The notes: generated by a model from the sequence alone, not told the origin. A DNA stretch of 64,000 bases from Trichostrongylus colubriformis (GCA_963978905.1 OZ022259.1:23410068-23474067); one strand, 5' to 3'; counted from the first letter of the stretch, positions 36,725-48,268 are shown. Translations and numbers: made by a program.

Positions 36725-37023
36725 GCTCTTATCGGTAATGAAGCCACTGGGACACCATAACACTACACGTTGCTCGATGCCTATCTTTAACTTGCTTTTG
36801 GAAGAATTTCTTGAATCCTACGAAGTTGCTGAATTAAGTTCGTGACCATGGGAATTTCTTTCTTTATATGTTCGAATGTTTTGGTTTCCCCGTACTGATA
36901 CTTTCGACCGATGCGGTTTCCTCTGTTCTCATTCGATGCCACCCTCTGAGCCCATATTTATGCCTGATTTATTATGCAAATATTGATATATTAAATTTGA
37001 ATCCATTATTTAGATCAGAAAGA

Positions 37024-37032
37024 TTCTTTCAG
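37024..37032 (+). promoter_or_regulatory. Probable trans-splice acceptor, paralog 2
   Basis: ttctttcag lies 24 nt before the ATG with no visible upstream coding exon, as expected for SL trans-splicing. Paralog 3 has an equivalent tttcag at 46051-46056. Paralog 1 has a weaker ttaag at 31671-31675. Confidence 0.5.
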
Positions 37033-37056
37033 AAATCATCTACGTTCATCCACACC

Positions 37057-38737
37057 ATGAAGCCGGAGGGTAAGTGCTCAAAGTTGCCACCTTCATATCC
37101 ACTCCGAAATCATCTTTGATCGGATTCGGACTTAATTTCGCAAGAAAACGTCAAATGTAGTTCCAGTATGAGGTTATCTATCCTTTACTCATTGCATGCA
37201 TTCGTTCAGAAGCACAAGCGGCTCTGAAACCAGTTTATGATGAGATGGTAAAGAACGTGAAGGAAGGAAATCTTGATGAAAACTTCAAATATCTTCATCC
37301 TGACGGTGTTATTGTATATAAAGGCAAATCTGCTCACTACGGAAAAGATCGTAAGTTCTTGAGTCGATCGAATAACGTGGTTGTGCAGCCGGAGTTAAAG
37401 GAATTTGCAAGAGGTAGGGGAGGGGTCGCATTTCGCACTATAATGAGAGCGTCGTATTCGGCAGGCAAAATCCTCGGAAGGTCTTCAAAAAGCAACATTT
37501 AAATAATTCTGGAGGACACATGGGCTTCAAAAAAGTTTTTAAAAAATGATTGAATCGACAATCATTTTTTGAGCTATCGAGATAGAATAGTATTATTGTC
37601 GTGACCGGTGCGGCTAGCTGTTTGAATAGCAGCTTCGGGTGGTTCGCCGCCACCGGACAATGGCAGAACGTGGGTACTATAAAGGCTTACACCCTCATAG
37701 GGTACCTGTCGCGTATGAGGAGAATGCCGCGTTACGCGTGCACAGGCCCCCAGAGCCCTCTACCCTAGCTGCTAAGAGGAATAACTACTAGTGAAAATGC
37801 TATTTCTACTGTGAGATATTGCTACATGACAGGACCCTAAAGTATATTATAGTACTATTTCATGAGGACTACAATATAATACTATCAAACAGAGAAGTAA
37901 CATGACACACAAATAGATGATGAGGAAACCAATATATGAGAAATATGAGATACAACTATCCAAACACAGCCCACCAGGCCAGTGAAGACTCCTTGTCGTA
38001 GATCTTCTGCTCGAGACGAAGGTATCTTTAGACAACTGGCATAGACAGATGCTGAGGAGACAACCGCTCCTGATGACGGACAATGACGACTGATTTGGCG
38101 TGAAACTGGCGGATCAATACTTTCCCGCGCTTCACGTGGTTAAGACCGTTTACGGTAGGCGTTGAGCCATGATGTTCAAAAGACGGATCGAGCCCGAGCG
38201 CGGTTTCGTTCCGGCGCATGCTATATACCCAGGAAGGTCGTACGCAAGTCACGACAATTATCGATGCACAAATCGACTATTGTTTCCAGAGACAACCTTA
38301 TCTGGAGGGAGCTGTCGTATCGTAACTGTAGATTTGGGGGTCCTGTTTCAAGGAAATTTTCCTCAAAGCAGAGCTTAACTCCACCTCCTTCCAGATATCT
38401 AATATCATTGGTTTACCAATATTGGATTCATTTTCGATATAAGATCCCAACTTTTAGAAATTGGTGTGGCCATGAAGAAGCTCATTGAAGAATACAAACC
38501 GAAAAACATCAAGGTCTACACCATAACTTTTCTGCCCCTTCAACGCGACCAATAATTCAATAAGTTTTACAGAGAGAGAAGGAGTGCTACGGTGGTTGTG
38601 AATTTTGCATATGTGCGTCTTACGAAGCACACTTCGATACGGCACAGGGACTAAAGAAGGTCCCTGAATACCAGATTTGGAAGAAACACGACGGTCACTG
38701 GAAGTTGTATCACATGGAGTACGACTTGGGCGCATAA
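37057..38737 (+). CDS. NTF2-like (DUF4440-type) small protein, tandem paralog 2
   Basis: Four exons: 37057-37069, 37210-37350, 38458-38513 and 38573-38737. The product is 124 aa, closest to paralog 1 (MKPEEAQAALKP at the N terminus, IWKKHDGHWKLYHMEYDLGA at the C terminus). The key helix, LHPDGV and SAHYGKD turn are conserved. In the cysteine cluster the central Cys is Phe (C75, C79, F81, C82, C84). Exon 3 ends at an unusual donor, AAG|gtctac. A ttctttcag acceptor at 37024-37032 lies 24 nt before the ATG and fits spliced-leader addition. AATAAA is at 38911. The 5' flank was duplicated together with that of paralog 1 and then received a MITE. It is probably an intact gene of unknown function. 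Confidence 0.85.
37600..37760 (+). other. GC-rich TATA-containing segment in intron 3 of paralog 2
   Basis: ggtactataaaggcttacac is followed by ctgtcgcgtatgagg and cacaggcccccagagccc. By layout it resembles the GC-rich insertion in paralog 1's intron. No gene was recognised. Confidence 0.3.
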
Positions 38738-38910
38738 AAACCTTTTCAAGTGTCTTATTGTTAGTGGTACCATATTTTCCTTGCCGTTAAAGCTATTATG
38801 AATGCTACAGTACTTTTTGCGGTAAACATGTATGAAAGAAGTGCTTATTTTGTTCAATCTGAGAGTATTAGGTTGTAAGGAAAGTTCTCACCATTCCTAC
38901 ACGTCTACTA

Positions 38911-38916
38911 AATAAA
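38911..38916 (+). terminator. Poly(A) signal AATAAA, paralog 2
   Basis: AATAAA lies 174 nt after the stop codon of paralog 2. It is the first canonical signal downstream. Confidence 0.45.
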
Positions 38917-39369
38917 TTTTCGGCAGTTTCATCATATTTTTGAGTCATTTAATAAAGGATCCTTTCCAAACGATTTCAGTCCTAAAGAATCAGTTTGGCC
39001 GATGTACTGGAACCATCTACAGATGATAAGGCAAGATGGGAGGAGGCAATGCATCGGATCGAGCCATTTATCTCTGGTTAGGAGTTTGGAGAAGGAATCC
39101 ATTTCTTGGAGGTATTGACTGGCTGAAGCGTCTCACTGAAAAGAGCAAAAGCCATCAACACTCATATATGACAGAGATGGCTAAACGTATGAGCTTTTCC
39201 CATAGAAATGTTGCTGACCATCGAAGCAACATAGAATCGTCGAAACTTGATAAGAAAATAAGAAATGGACGTTACGATACGTTTTTCAGAATTTGAAAGT
39301 ATTGCAGATCAAACGAATCTTGTACGGAAAATGATCTTCTCTGTTACGCACACTAATGTGTGCGTATTA

Positions 39370-40085
39370 CCATGGGCGTCAGTTGGTCGATCGAAATTGA
39401 TTTTTTCTATGATTTTAACTCACGAATTGTAATAAGCTCCGCCCGCTGTGGGCGGCTCTGGGTGTGCTCAAGATAGCTTGAACATTGGTTATTTCCATCG
39501 TTTTTTCTGATCTTAGGGCTGCGTTATGACCTAGTTATGAGTTTCTGTTGTATGGTCCGCCCACTATGCCCAAGTTTCTTTCATGGCTTTCGAAAACTCA
39601 TCGCTGACTAGTCCGTCCCCCACGTTTGGGTCATATTGGAACACAATTAACAATTTTCGGTTTGAAAACGAAACATTTCAGTGCACGCTCCTCCCATAGT
39701 GGACAAAGCTTAACTTAGTTCATGTGTGCTCCTTACTTCCTGTCCCATACATGCTCCGCCTACTGTGCCCAGGCCTCTTTCATGACTTTCAAAAAGTCAT
39801 CCCCGACCTTACTCCAACTTTCCCCCACGTTTGGCCCATATTGGGATCCGATCAACATTTTCCGGTCTGTAAACGGAACATTTCAGAGCACGCTCTGCCC
39901 AGCATAACCTGTTCTATGTGTGCTCTTTACCACTTGTCCCATACCCTGCCCATCAAACTTGTCCCCATCTCCACGTTTTTCACATAATACCCAATTGCGT
40001 GACAGACAGAGGGACGGACGGAAGGACGGACAAAGGGACGGAGGGACGGACAGACAGACGAAGCGTTTTATATATAGTAGTGATA
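39370..40085 (+). repeat. Dispersed repeat family H, copy 2 (expanded)
   Basis: Same start and end as copy 1, but about 170 bp longer because the block cgcccac..cccatac is repeated (39550-39735 and 39745-39950). It ends ggacggacagacagacgaag then cgttttatatatagtagtga. Confidence 0.7.
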
Positions 40086-40117
40086 TTTGTTCAATAAGGG
40101 GTTAATGCGGTTCATAG

Positions 40118-40527
40118 TAAAGAAACCGTGCACGGAAAATGAGTTTTCTATTGCCCATATATTTATATTATACTTGCTCAGTAAGGGCCGCATGCAAAAT
40201 TTCATGCAAAATGAGAATACGGCTAAGATAAGCTCTTTAAAGTGGTAGCCGAGGGGAGGAACTTCAAATAAAATGCCCATACCGTTGATCGTTGCGGTCA
40301 GAAACGAATAGTGGGACTGTTTGCGCCTCTCTGTTCCCACTATGCGGTTACGACCGCGGCAAACGACGGGGCGGACATCTACTCCAAGGCCCCGCCCCCT
40401 CGGCCACCACTTTGAGGAGCTGTATCCGTGCCAGATTCTCACTTTTTCGCGTAAAACTTTGTATGCGATCCAGGCAAGTACATCACAAATATGGGTGTCA
40501 AAAAAACTCGTTTCTTCGTATTCCTAT
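40118..40527. mobile_element. Family B inverted-repeat MITE, copy 3
   Basis: The left arm begins ccgtgcacggaaaatgag. The internal palindrome runs from aagtggtagccgagg to ccaccactttgagg. The right arm is drifted after gtatgcgatccagg. It follows directly after family H copy 2. Confidence 0.75.
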
Positions 40528-40904
40528 GAAGTCCTCACCCATCCACCGTGCCCGCCAAACGTGCCACCAGAAGACTCCTATTTTCATTCCCGCGACCAAA
40601 ATGTAATGCGTCGATCAAACAAAAGTTAGGGTGGTATTGTGAAAGATAAACCCATTGGCTTTGGCTCTGATGCATAGCTGCTCTGCTAGGTATATCTGCT
40701 TCGAATATATTCTTTTTGTTATAAGCCAGCATCCCATTTTCAATTGAAAACTGTTTTCAAGTGCGATATGGTCTAAATAAGAACTTTCGGGTCTATCGAG
40801 ATACAAGTAAGTGTTTCGACCCAGTACGACTTTCAGGCAGCATTAAAGGCAATGGGAGAGATAGAGAGAATGTGAGAACTGAGACTAAATGTTCTCTAGA
40901 AACA

Positions 40905-41510
40905 TACCTTCCATTTCAGAAGATGCGATGTGTGGCGAAACTCGCATCGAAAAAGCTCGGCTTGGGGTCTTATCCCAACCACGCAGCACGGCGTGCCGTG
41001 CAGCAGTACATCAGGCGGGCGAATCGCTGACGAGGACGGGTCAATGTTTGCGGCTGGCTGATTTAGCTTCTAGCCCATCTGTAATCAATCGGCTAGTGAC
41101 GCATGGGCGCGAGAGAGAAGGCGGGGGGGAGGAGTTTCAGGCTCCTACTCTTCCTCGGTTTTTTTTTCTTGTTTTATTTCGTTCTTTCTCTTCTACTTAC
41201 ACTGCTAAGCACCTCTACTTTCATATTTCACCGGCTTGCCGTGCAGCAGTGCATCAGGCGGGCGAGTTGCTGACGAAGGCGGGACGATGTTCGCGCTGGC
41301 TGATTTAGCCTCTAGCCCATCTGTAATCAATCGACTAGTGAAGCGTGGGCGCGAGAGAGAAGGCGGGGGGGAAGGGGGAAGGAGTTTCACGCTCCTACTC
41401 TTCCTCCGTTTATTTGGTTGTTTTATTTCGTTCTTTCTCTACTGCTTACACTGCTGAGCACCCCTATGCCAAATTTATCCCTTCTGGTGTTTTCAAGGCA
41501 ATCCAGATGA
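40905..41510 (+). repeat. Dispersed repeat family F, tandemly duplicated copy
   Basis: The unit of about 240 bp (gccgtgcagcag to tgctgagca) occurs twice, at 40990-41230 and 41236-41465. The blocks ctgatttagc, tctagcccatctgtaatcaa and gggcgcgagagagaaggcgg are nearly identical between units. Confidence 0.75.
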
Positions 41511-43229
41511 GTGACAGAGGGATAGTGTCACTTGTAACGTCTTCACCGCCGCCTTCACAAAAACAGTGAAAAATAGCCGAATTTCAACATATTTCTATGA
41601 TAGCGAGCTTTAGCATTTCGTAACGAGGGAAGCACAATTCAGATGGCAGCTTTTCTAACCCATCACCACCTTGAGCGTGTTCTGATATTACAACTCTTAA
41701 TTACTATTTACTGTTGCTATGTTATCGTAAGGAATCTGAGCCTACGAATAACTAAAAGGACGGTTGAAAAAACCAGTCTGCTGTGTTACACGTCTGCCAC
41801 CTACGGAGATGTGTTGACGACATATCAAGCATATAATTAACTATTTGGCCAGTATAAATGATTGTAATACCAAGGTCGAGTTCATTACATTCAGCTCACC
41901 CAAAAAAATTTCTATTGACACTTTTCTCTTTCTTTGCCTTGCTGCTGCTTATATGGGAGAGGAGAATGTAACCCACGTACCTATGCGTAGCTGACGCTGG
42001 TTTTCAATGGTGAGTGCAACAAAGAGGACTGAGCCTACCCGAGTGCACTTTCAGTCAAATCTTCGCTGGGTTGTGGTCGCCCGTTCACTGGGTGGACAAT
42101 ACTTTGTGTGAGAAAATATTTGCACGGTGTGACTTCTGCGAGTTTTACTTCTTCACTGGCCACACTTTCGACAAGGTTGCAATTAAACGAGCATTTTCCC
42201 CACTCACACAAGTATACCTACCCATTTAGTTCCAGTTCTTGAAGATTCCACAGTGGTTAGAGTAGAGCGGTCTAGCCTATATCGTACCGCATGCAACACA
42301 TGGTGTTGCACGAGATTCAGATCACAATTTTATTTTTTTTGAAAAGGTCGCGTAGTCGAATGCTACCAGTATATGTTTTGTAGTAAGGAGAATTACTTCT
42401 TGGACCCTCCTTCCCGAAAAAGTAGATAGGACTTTGGCAACATGCTTTTGAACACCGTACGCAGCAAGCAATGACAAATCAAATTCACAGATGTGACGTT
42501 ATACATGTGCTTGCACTTCTTATAATGTTTCTTTGAAAATCTGAACAATACTAGTCGTCACTTAGTAAATGTAGGCCGTTGCAAAATTACATTCGGAAAC
42601 AGACCGGACACTTCAAACTGCTATAACTCAGCTTAAAAATCGAAGTAAAAACTAGTCGAACCTATCATTCTTGCCAATCAACAAGTGATAATCAAAGCCT
42701 TCACAATAGAAGCTACCACCACGAGAATCAACAAAGTCAAGGAAGATGCGCTTAAAGGCACATTCCAGGATTAGGGAAAAACATTGCAGCCCTTTCACAT
42801 GACCTAATACTTCCCCAAACGGGCAGGGGGCTGTGCACATATCGAAAGGCTATGATGAGTCATCGCAGCGTGCGGAGCTTTTGAAGCCAGCTCGGCCGCA
42901 CCCTAGAGCTCGGGCGCTCCCATTTCAGACGTGACTGCTGGCAATGACGGTGGCAATGATGGCAACAACGTGGCAAATGAAGCCTACGATTTGTGTGATA
43001 ATATAAGATAAGGAAGAGATGCCAATGATAAAGGAGACATTGACATGAGGAAACAGGTGATATTCTAGAGTTCCTTCTGATACCAGCCAGGGGAACTGAT
43101 CCAAGGGCTCGTTTTCGCGCGGTAATCTCGTTCAAGGTCAGATGACAGGAGGTCTTACTTTTGCCCTTTTCGGAGATTTTTTTCGAATTTTTCTTTGTCG
43201 GCGTATTCCTCAGCATCTCGGATTCCATA
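41511..43229. other. No gene supported
   Basis: A frame at 42014-42229 (71 codons, Cys/Phe-rich) and one at 42860-43228 (minus) have no recognised family. The latter borders the mariner relic. Confidence 0.45.
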
Positions 43230-43950
43230 GTTTAGCGCTTTAACCCACTCAGGTAATTCTGAAATGTGCCTTTAACATCGGTCACATTAGTAAATTGTTT
43301 CTGACGCAGATGAGAATCAAGTGCTCGAAAAAATGACGCTCTGTGGGGAATAATAAGAAGAATACGCTAGGTGAGCAAGAACTTTTATACCCACATTTTC
43401 GCCCAGTGTTGTAATGTGTGTGGTCTTGCGTTGTCCTGTAACAGAATCGGCCCTTTCTATTCACCACCGCCGGCCACAATTTTTGCAGCTTCCTATACAT
43501 TTGCTTCAGATCACAACAGTAAGTCGCTGCGGCTGGGTGACCAGGTTGTTAGAAACTCAATGGATACACCTTCACTACCCACCACACAGTAGTTATAACC
43601 TTTTTGGATTGAAGGTCGAATTCAGGGAAAGTTTTTGTAGGAGCATCTTATCGATCCAGACTAGATACGGCTCATGATTGGCTCATTTTTATAGCGAACC
43701 AGGAGGTTAGAGCAGGTGGTGAAAGATGCCACACGCTGCTCATTGCTCAGCTCACGTAGCACTCACTTCAACATCTTTTTACCTTGCCGAATTCCAAAAA
43801 ATGTCTCGCCACTGTAGAATAATGTATATATGTCTAGGTCTTCTGCTAACGTTCGTGTATTCCTGTCCGAATTTTCTTCGACGGCTCTCCTTAAATCTTC
43901 GTTATTAAAGGCACACCTCGCGATAAATTGTAAGCGTTGTCGCACCTATT
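43230..43950 (-). pseudogene. Mariner transposase relic
   Basis: Minus-strand remnant. FNNEDLRRAVEENSDRNTRT followed by LAEDL matches the helix-turn-helix linker of mariner transposases. Then come LRELSNEQR, CSNLLVRYKNEP, and KGPILLQDNARPH (DNARPH at 43435-43418, second catalytic Asp). After that RASFFRALDSHLRQKQF matches the post-catalytic segment. Several in-frame stops occur and the first Asp block is destroyed. No terminal repeats were found nearby. Confidence 0.75.
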
Positions 43951-44174
43951 ACTGGGAGTAGAGATCTTGATTTCCACACCAGAGAAGAAAAGCGAATGAT
44001 AAGCTCAAGGAACGCCGAAAAAGAGGACCGCCGAGAACAGTCCTCGTACGAGTACCGCAGCTCATTAGAATTTCTGTTCTGTCTCAACTTTTCATGATAG
44101 TTTGCACGCTTACTTCGCCACGTAAACGGCACGTTCGCATTCGACTCATCCCACGGTGGGCGTAATTCGGTTCT

Positions 44175-44373
44175 GTGGGTGCGGCTCGGTTGAGGTCGAA
44201 CGGACACCTGCCCAAAAATGGTATGTACCTATTTTGATTACCACGTAGTGCGCACTGTAAGCGACGACCTGCAGGTAACCCTCGGGTAGTTGTCCAGGCC
44301 CCACACTTTTTTCGGCATCACGGCGCACCCTCGCGACGGTAGGTCCGCCCGACCTCAACCGAGCCGCACCCAC
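44175..44373. repeat. Inverted repeat with perfect 24 bp arms
   Basis: GTGGGTGCGGCTCGGTTGAG plus gtcg at 44175-44198 is matched exactly by its reverse complement at 44350-44373, with 151 bp between. The similarity fades outward. Confidence 0.7.
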
Positions 44374-45764
44374 AGCCGCGACCCGACTTTTCTTCGAGAT
44401 CAAAGATGCCAGAAGCATTTTTTGGAACCAGAGTTCCACTGTCCGTTCGCAAGAACAATTCTCCCCGAAAACACTGCTGAGATCGCGGCCTCCACTGCGA
44501 AGTGTCCCAGTTTAAATTTGTAAAGCATGATGACTCAATAGTCACGCCGGTTCGTGTTTGTAGGAAGTCCTGAAAAAGGCGAACCAGAAAGTTAGAACGA
44601 CAGTCATCCTGAGATGAAATGATTGAGAGTGAAGATTCCATTTCTTTATACATCCCTCGGAACCGTAACCTAATACTTGGTGTTGATTACTGCGTTATGT
44701 TATTGGGTTATAAATATTTGTAGTGGTGTTAAATTACAAACCAATTTTTACAGTGGTACAATAACTGAGATATGTTGTACCCCATACACAAAAACGTATC
44801 TGAACAGCTTCATCTCTCAGGAATCGACGCTTTCATATAACCCGAAAAAAGACGGTTCTGGGTGGCCAAGAGCAACACATGAATTGAGGCAAGCAAAAAC
44901 AGGCTCAGTACGTCATGTGTTGATCTGCCAACCAGGAAGAGCAATATAGTCACTCCACATGTGTCAGAGGGTAGGAGATTCCTTCCACATGCTCGTGAAG
45001 CTTCTTTATCTTCTTCCTCTACCGAGATCTGTACCTAAAAACCGAAATTAATTTTGCAACAACCTGATACCGCCGTAAGAGTGTGGTGCAGACAGAGAAA
45101 GGGCGTAGTCTCTACAAACACCGCGAACAACTACAGGCACCACGAATCCTTCCGTTTACCTTCTATCTTCCCCATTTAGTTCTGCACACGGGGGTCCCTA
45201 CATGAACCTTGGTAACCGTAACGTATTCCATCTCTCATGTATTGTTAAAGGCTTACGTAATGAGAAAATCAGTCTTACAAGCGTTCAAAGCCGAACGAAG
45301 GGAAAATGCTCTCAATATACATTGGAAACTACTAAGTAATACTAATTTTTGATTTTTATTGATGATCTACCGGATTCCATCTGGTTATTCATATCTAATA
45401 TTCCATTTGCACCGTGCCATCTCTCTCTAACATAAGATAGCCGTGCCCCTCATGTCCATAGAACACTAATGGCTTTGAATCACGGCTTCTCTGTATTCTT
45501 CTCGTAACATGAAAGGATCACCTGCCAACATGCACATCGCAGAGGAGCAATGAGGTCACAGCTCTGAGCAACAGCGACTCATCTTCCTTACTGTGCTAAT
45601 TTTTCAAAGAAAAGTAGAAGCCTAAGGCAATTTCGTCCCACTTATGTATGAACCAAAGTCTATGGAAGTGATAGGAGTCTCTTGCTGAGTCTAAGCATTC
45701 CCTCACGAGTGTTGTCCATCTTTTAGAGTACTGTTCTTGCGCGGCCTATAAGCCACATCCCTGT
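44374..45764. other. No gene seen
   Basis: Short frames without recognised motifs. Upstream intergenic DNA of NTF2-like paralog 3. Confidence 0.45.
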
Positions 45765-45942
45765 CAGGCCGCGTTCACACTTTGAGGTACCGGCGGCGAG
45801 ACGTGGCTGCGTGTCTCTGCGTCTCCGCACGTGCTCCCTATCTCGCTGCCTGCGTCGTATCTGCATCTCCCCGTGCCACTCTGCCTTGCTGCTTGTGAAC
45901 CCAGCCACGGCCTGTCGGCGCAAAGTATGAACGCAGCCTTTA
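45765..45942 (-). mobile_element. Family K MITE, copy 2
   Basis: Reverse-complement copy of 32131-32310. Ends are caggccgcgttcacactttg and caaagtatgaacgcagcctt. It lies about 140 bp upstream of NTF2-like paralog 3. Confidence 0.65.
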
Positions 45943-46081
45943 GAACACCTAAGGCATTGTGCATGATACCGAAACCACTCCCCATATTCATACATAAAAG
46001 TGCGATTTTATCCTCTGACGAGTAATTACAATATAGTAGTTAATGTAGCTTTTCAGGAGTCAGTCATCTCTGCAGGTCATA

Positions 46082-47549
46082 ATGAAGGCTGAAGGTGAGT
46101 GCCATAATGGCCACTTTCCATTGCTAAACGTCTCGTTTGAGAGGCCCATATTTACTCTATCCTTTCTAATATTTAGAGGTACGCGAAGCTTTGAAGCCGA
46201 TTTACGATGAACTTGAGAAGAATATGATCGAAGGGCATTTGGAAGCGAATTTCAAGCATCTTCACACTGACTGTGTGGTGGTACAAAAAGGCAAAGATGT
46301 ATCATACGGGAGAGAACGTGAGTCTATTCTCTCTATAAAAAGAACACTTCTGAAAATTTGAAACATTTGGGTAAGGTCTCGTGAATGCAGCTGACGATAT
46401 TGGGAGCTTTCGATAGAACTAGAAACTCAGTCAGTGAAGCTTTTTCCCGTATGATCTTCGCTTTACTAATCCCCCCCCCCCCCCTGAACGCCAAAACAGG
46501 GACTCCAGCGGACCAATCATCAGCGTATCGTTGCGTATGAGTACAAGAGGCACAGAGAATACCTTTCTTCGTCCCAACACGTGCATTAAGCTTAGGAACC
46601 ACGTATTCGAATTAAAGACATCGGAAGGGGTAAATTTGGCAGAAGGGGTAAATTACGGACTGTGAGAGTAGGAATGCTCAGCAATGTAACAGTAGAGAAA
46701 GAACCAAATAAAACTGAGAAAAAAACCGAGAAATAGGAATCTGAAAATCCCCCTTCTCTCTCGCGCCCCTCTGTGTCACTAACCTGGGTTGGAGTGCAGA
46801 CGGGCTAGGGGCCAAATCAGCGCCTACAAATGTTGTCCTCCCTTTGCCGGCAACTCGTCCGGCTGATGAACTGCAGAACGACACACTGTGCTGCGGGATC
46901 GTGATAAGACCCCAAGCCGCGCTTTCTCAGTGCGAGTTTCGATACACATTAGCTCCCCTGAAGTGGAAGGTTTGTTATCAGAGAGCTTGTATTCCCTTTT
47001 TTCACTACTTCTTTACCCCTCCCGGTGCCTTTAAAGAGACCTGTGCAGTGAATTGCGGGATTAGGTAATGGTCAACAATGTCGTGATGGTGTGCAACCAA
47101 ACAACCAAGACAGTGGGAGTGGAAAGCAAGATTTGCCAAGGTTACATTCCATTTGGAGTTAGATCCCTAAACCTGCGTGTGAAAACAACGCCTCAGGCCC
47201 AGGAAAGAAGTAAACCGAAATCGAGCATGTCATGATCATTTCACTTCTCTTTCCAGAAATTGGCGCCAAAATGAAGAAGTTTTTCGAAGAAAACAAACCA
47301 AAGAATATCAAGGTAAGACATGGTTCTAAGCGACTCGGTTCTCCTCCGTGAGCGCCTTACATTCAATGAAATCGGTAACCCGTTCAGAGATCAAACGCTA
47401 CCTACAACGGTTGCGAGTGTTGCATATGTGTGGCTGTCGAGGTAAGCTTCGACACACCAAAAGGGCCAGCAAAAGTTATTGAACATCACATTTGGAAGAA
47501 GCAGAACAATGAATGGAAGCTGTATCATATTGAATATGAAATGGCTTGA
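46082..47549 (+). CDS. NTF2-like (DUF4440-type) small protein, tandem paralog 3
   Basis: Four exons: 46082-46094, 46177-46317, 47257-47312 and 47388-47549. They encode 123 aa. Exon phases match paralogs 1 and 2, but this copy is more diverged. The N terminus reads MKAEEVREALKP, LHPDG becomes LHTDC, and the cysteine cluster lacks C75 (T75) while keeping C79, C81, C82 and C84. The last exon ends EMA and stop, with AATAAA only 11 nt past the stop codon (47560-47565). A tttcag acceptor at 46051-46056 lies 25 nt before the ATG. The gene sits 7.3 kb from paralog 2, separated by repeats and a dead mariner copy. No signal peptide was seen. The function is unknown. Confidence 0.85.
46610..47050 (+). 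repeat. Dispersed repeat family F, uninterrupted copy
   Basis: Runs from acatcggaagggg to the tctttaaag-like cggtgcctttaaagagacct. It lies in intron 3 of NTF2-like paralog 3 and serves as the reference for the insertion in the 32.8-33.3 kb copy. Confidence 0.65.
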
Positions 47550-47559
47550 ATGTGACATC

Positions 47560-47565
47560 AATAAA
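47560..47565 (+). terminator. Poly(A) signal AATAAA, paralog 3
   Basis: AATAAA lies 11 nt after the stop codon of paralog 3, implying a very short 3' UTR. Confidence 0.55.
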
Positions 47566-48029
47566 AGCATTCGATCAACGGAACTATTACCCATAATAGG
47601 AAGACGAGGAATTTGGCAAAGTATGGGAAGGGCGAAGGGAAGCATAAAGATTAGAGGAACCACAGGGTAGACCATGGCCATGAGATCGAATCTTGGTCAG
47701 GCCAAACAAATTTTAAGCCTTTCGGGTTCCAAGATATTTTATGGCACAAATCTAAGGAAGAAATAGAAAAGGCATTGGCCAAATCCCGAATTTCTTTGAA
47801 AGGACTTTACATAAATCAGAATGCCTACGATATCAGCGGAAACCGGATGCATGGCTCACTCCAGACTTACTAACGGACCATCTATTCAGCAATTCACCCT
47901 CAGCAATTCACCCCCAGACACGCGTCTCATTTCAGGAGTACTACACGGTAATTTCCTAGCACCCAGCTATACTTAAGCACTCACTCATCGCGTCGCACGC
48001 CGTGTTGCGATTTTATCCTAAGCATACAC

Positions 48030-48268
48030 GCAATGGGAGTTGGGGTGTGTACTCTTATATCAGGATTGTCGCAGCGCGGCATGTCGCAAGCGAAGCAAGG
48101 CGGACGATTGGTTGGGTCCTGGAAATGCGTATCGCGCCCATAGCACTAGCATGCAATCGTTCTGAGACCCAACAACCGCGCGCGCATAGCTCGCACACAC
48201 TCGTCGCACGCCGCTTGTCGTCGTGCGACAATTCTGACATAAAGGTACACACCCTGGGAGTTGTAGCC
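48030..48268. repeat. About 240 bp inverted repeat
   Basis: gggagttggggtgtgtactc and atcaggattgtcgca at the left pair with gacaattctgacataaaggt and acacaccctgggagttg at the right. GC-rich interior. Probably a MITE. No target duplication is evident. Confidence 0.6.

Noticed and set aside
42860..43228. 122-codon minus-strand frame
   Set aside because: Adjacent to and partly overlapping the end of a mariner relic. Low-complexity His/Cys/Arg stretch and no known domain.
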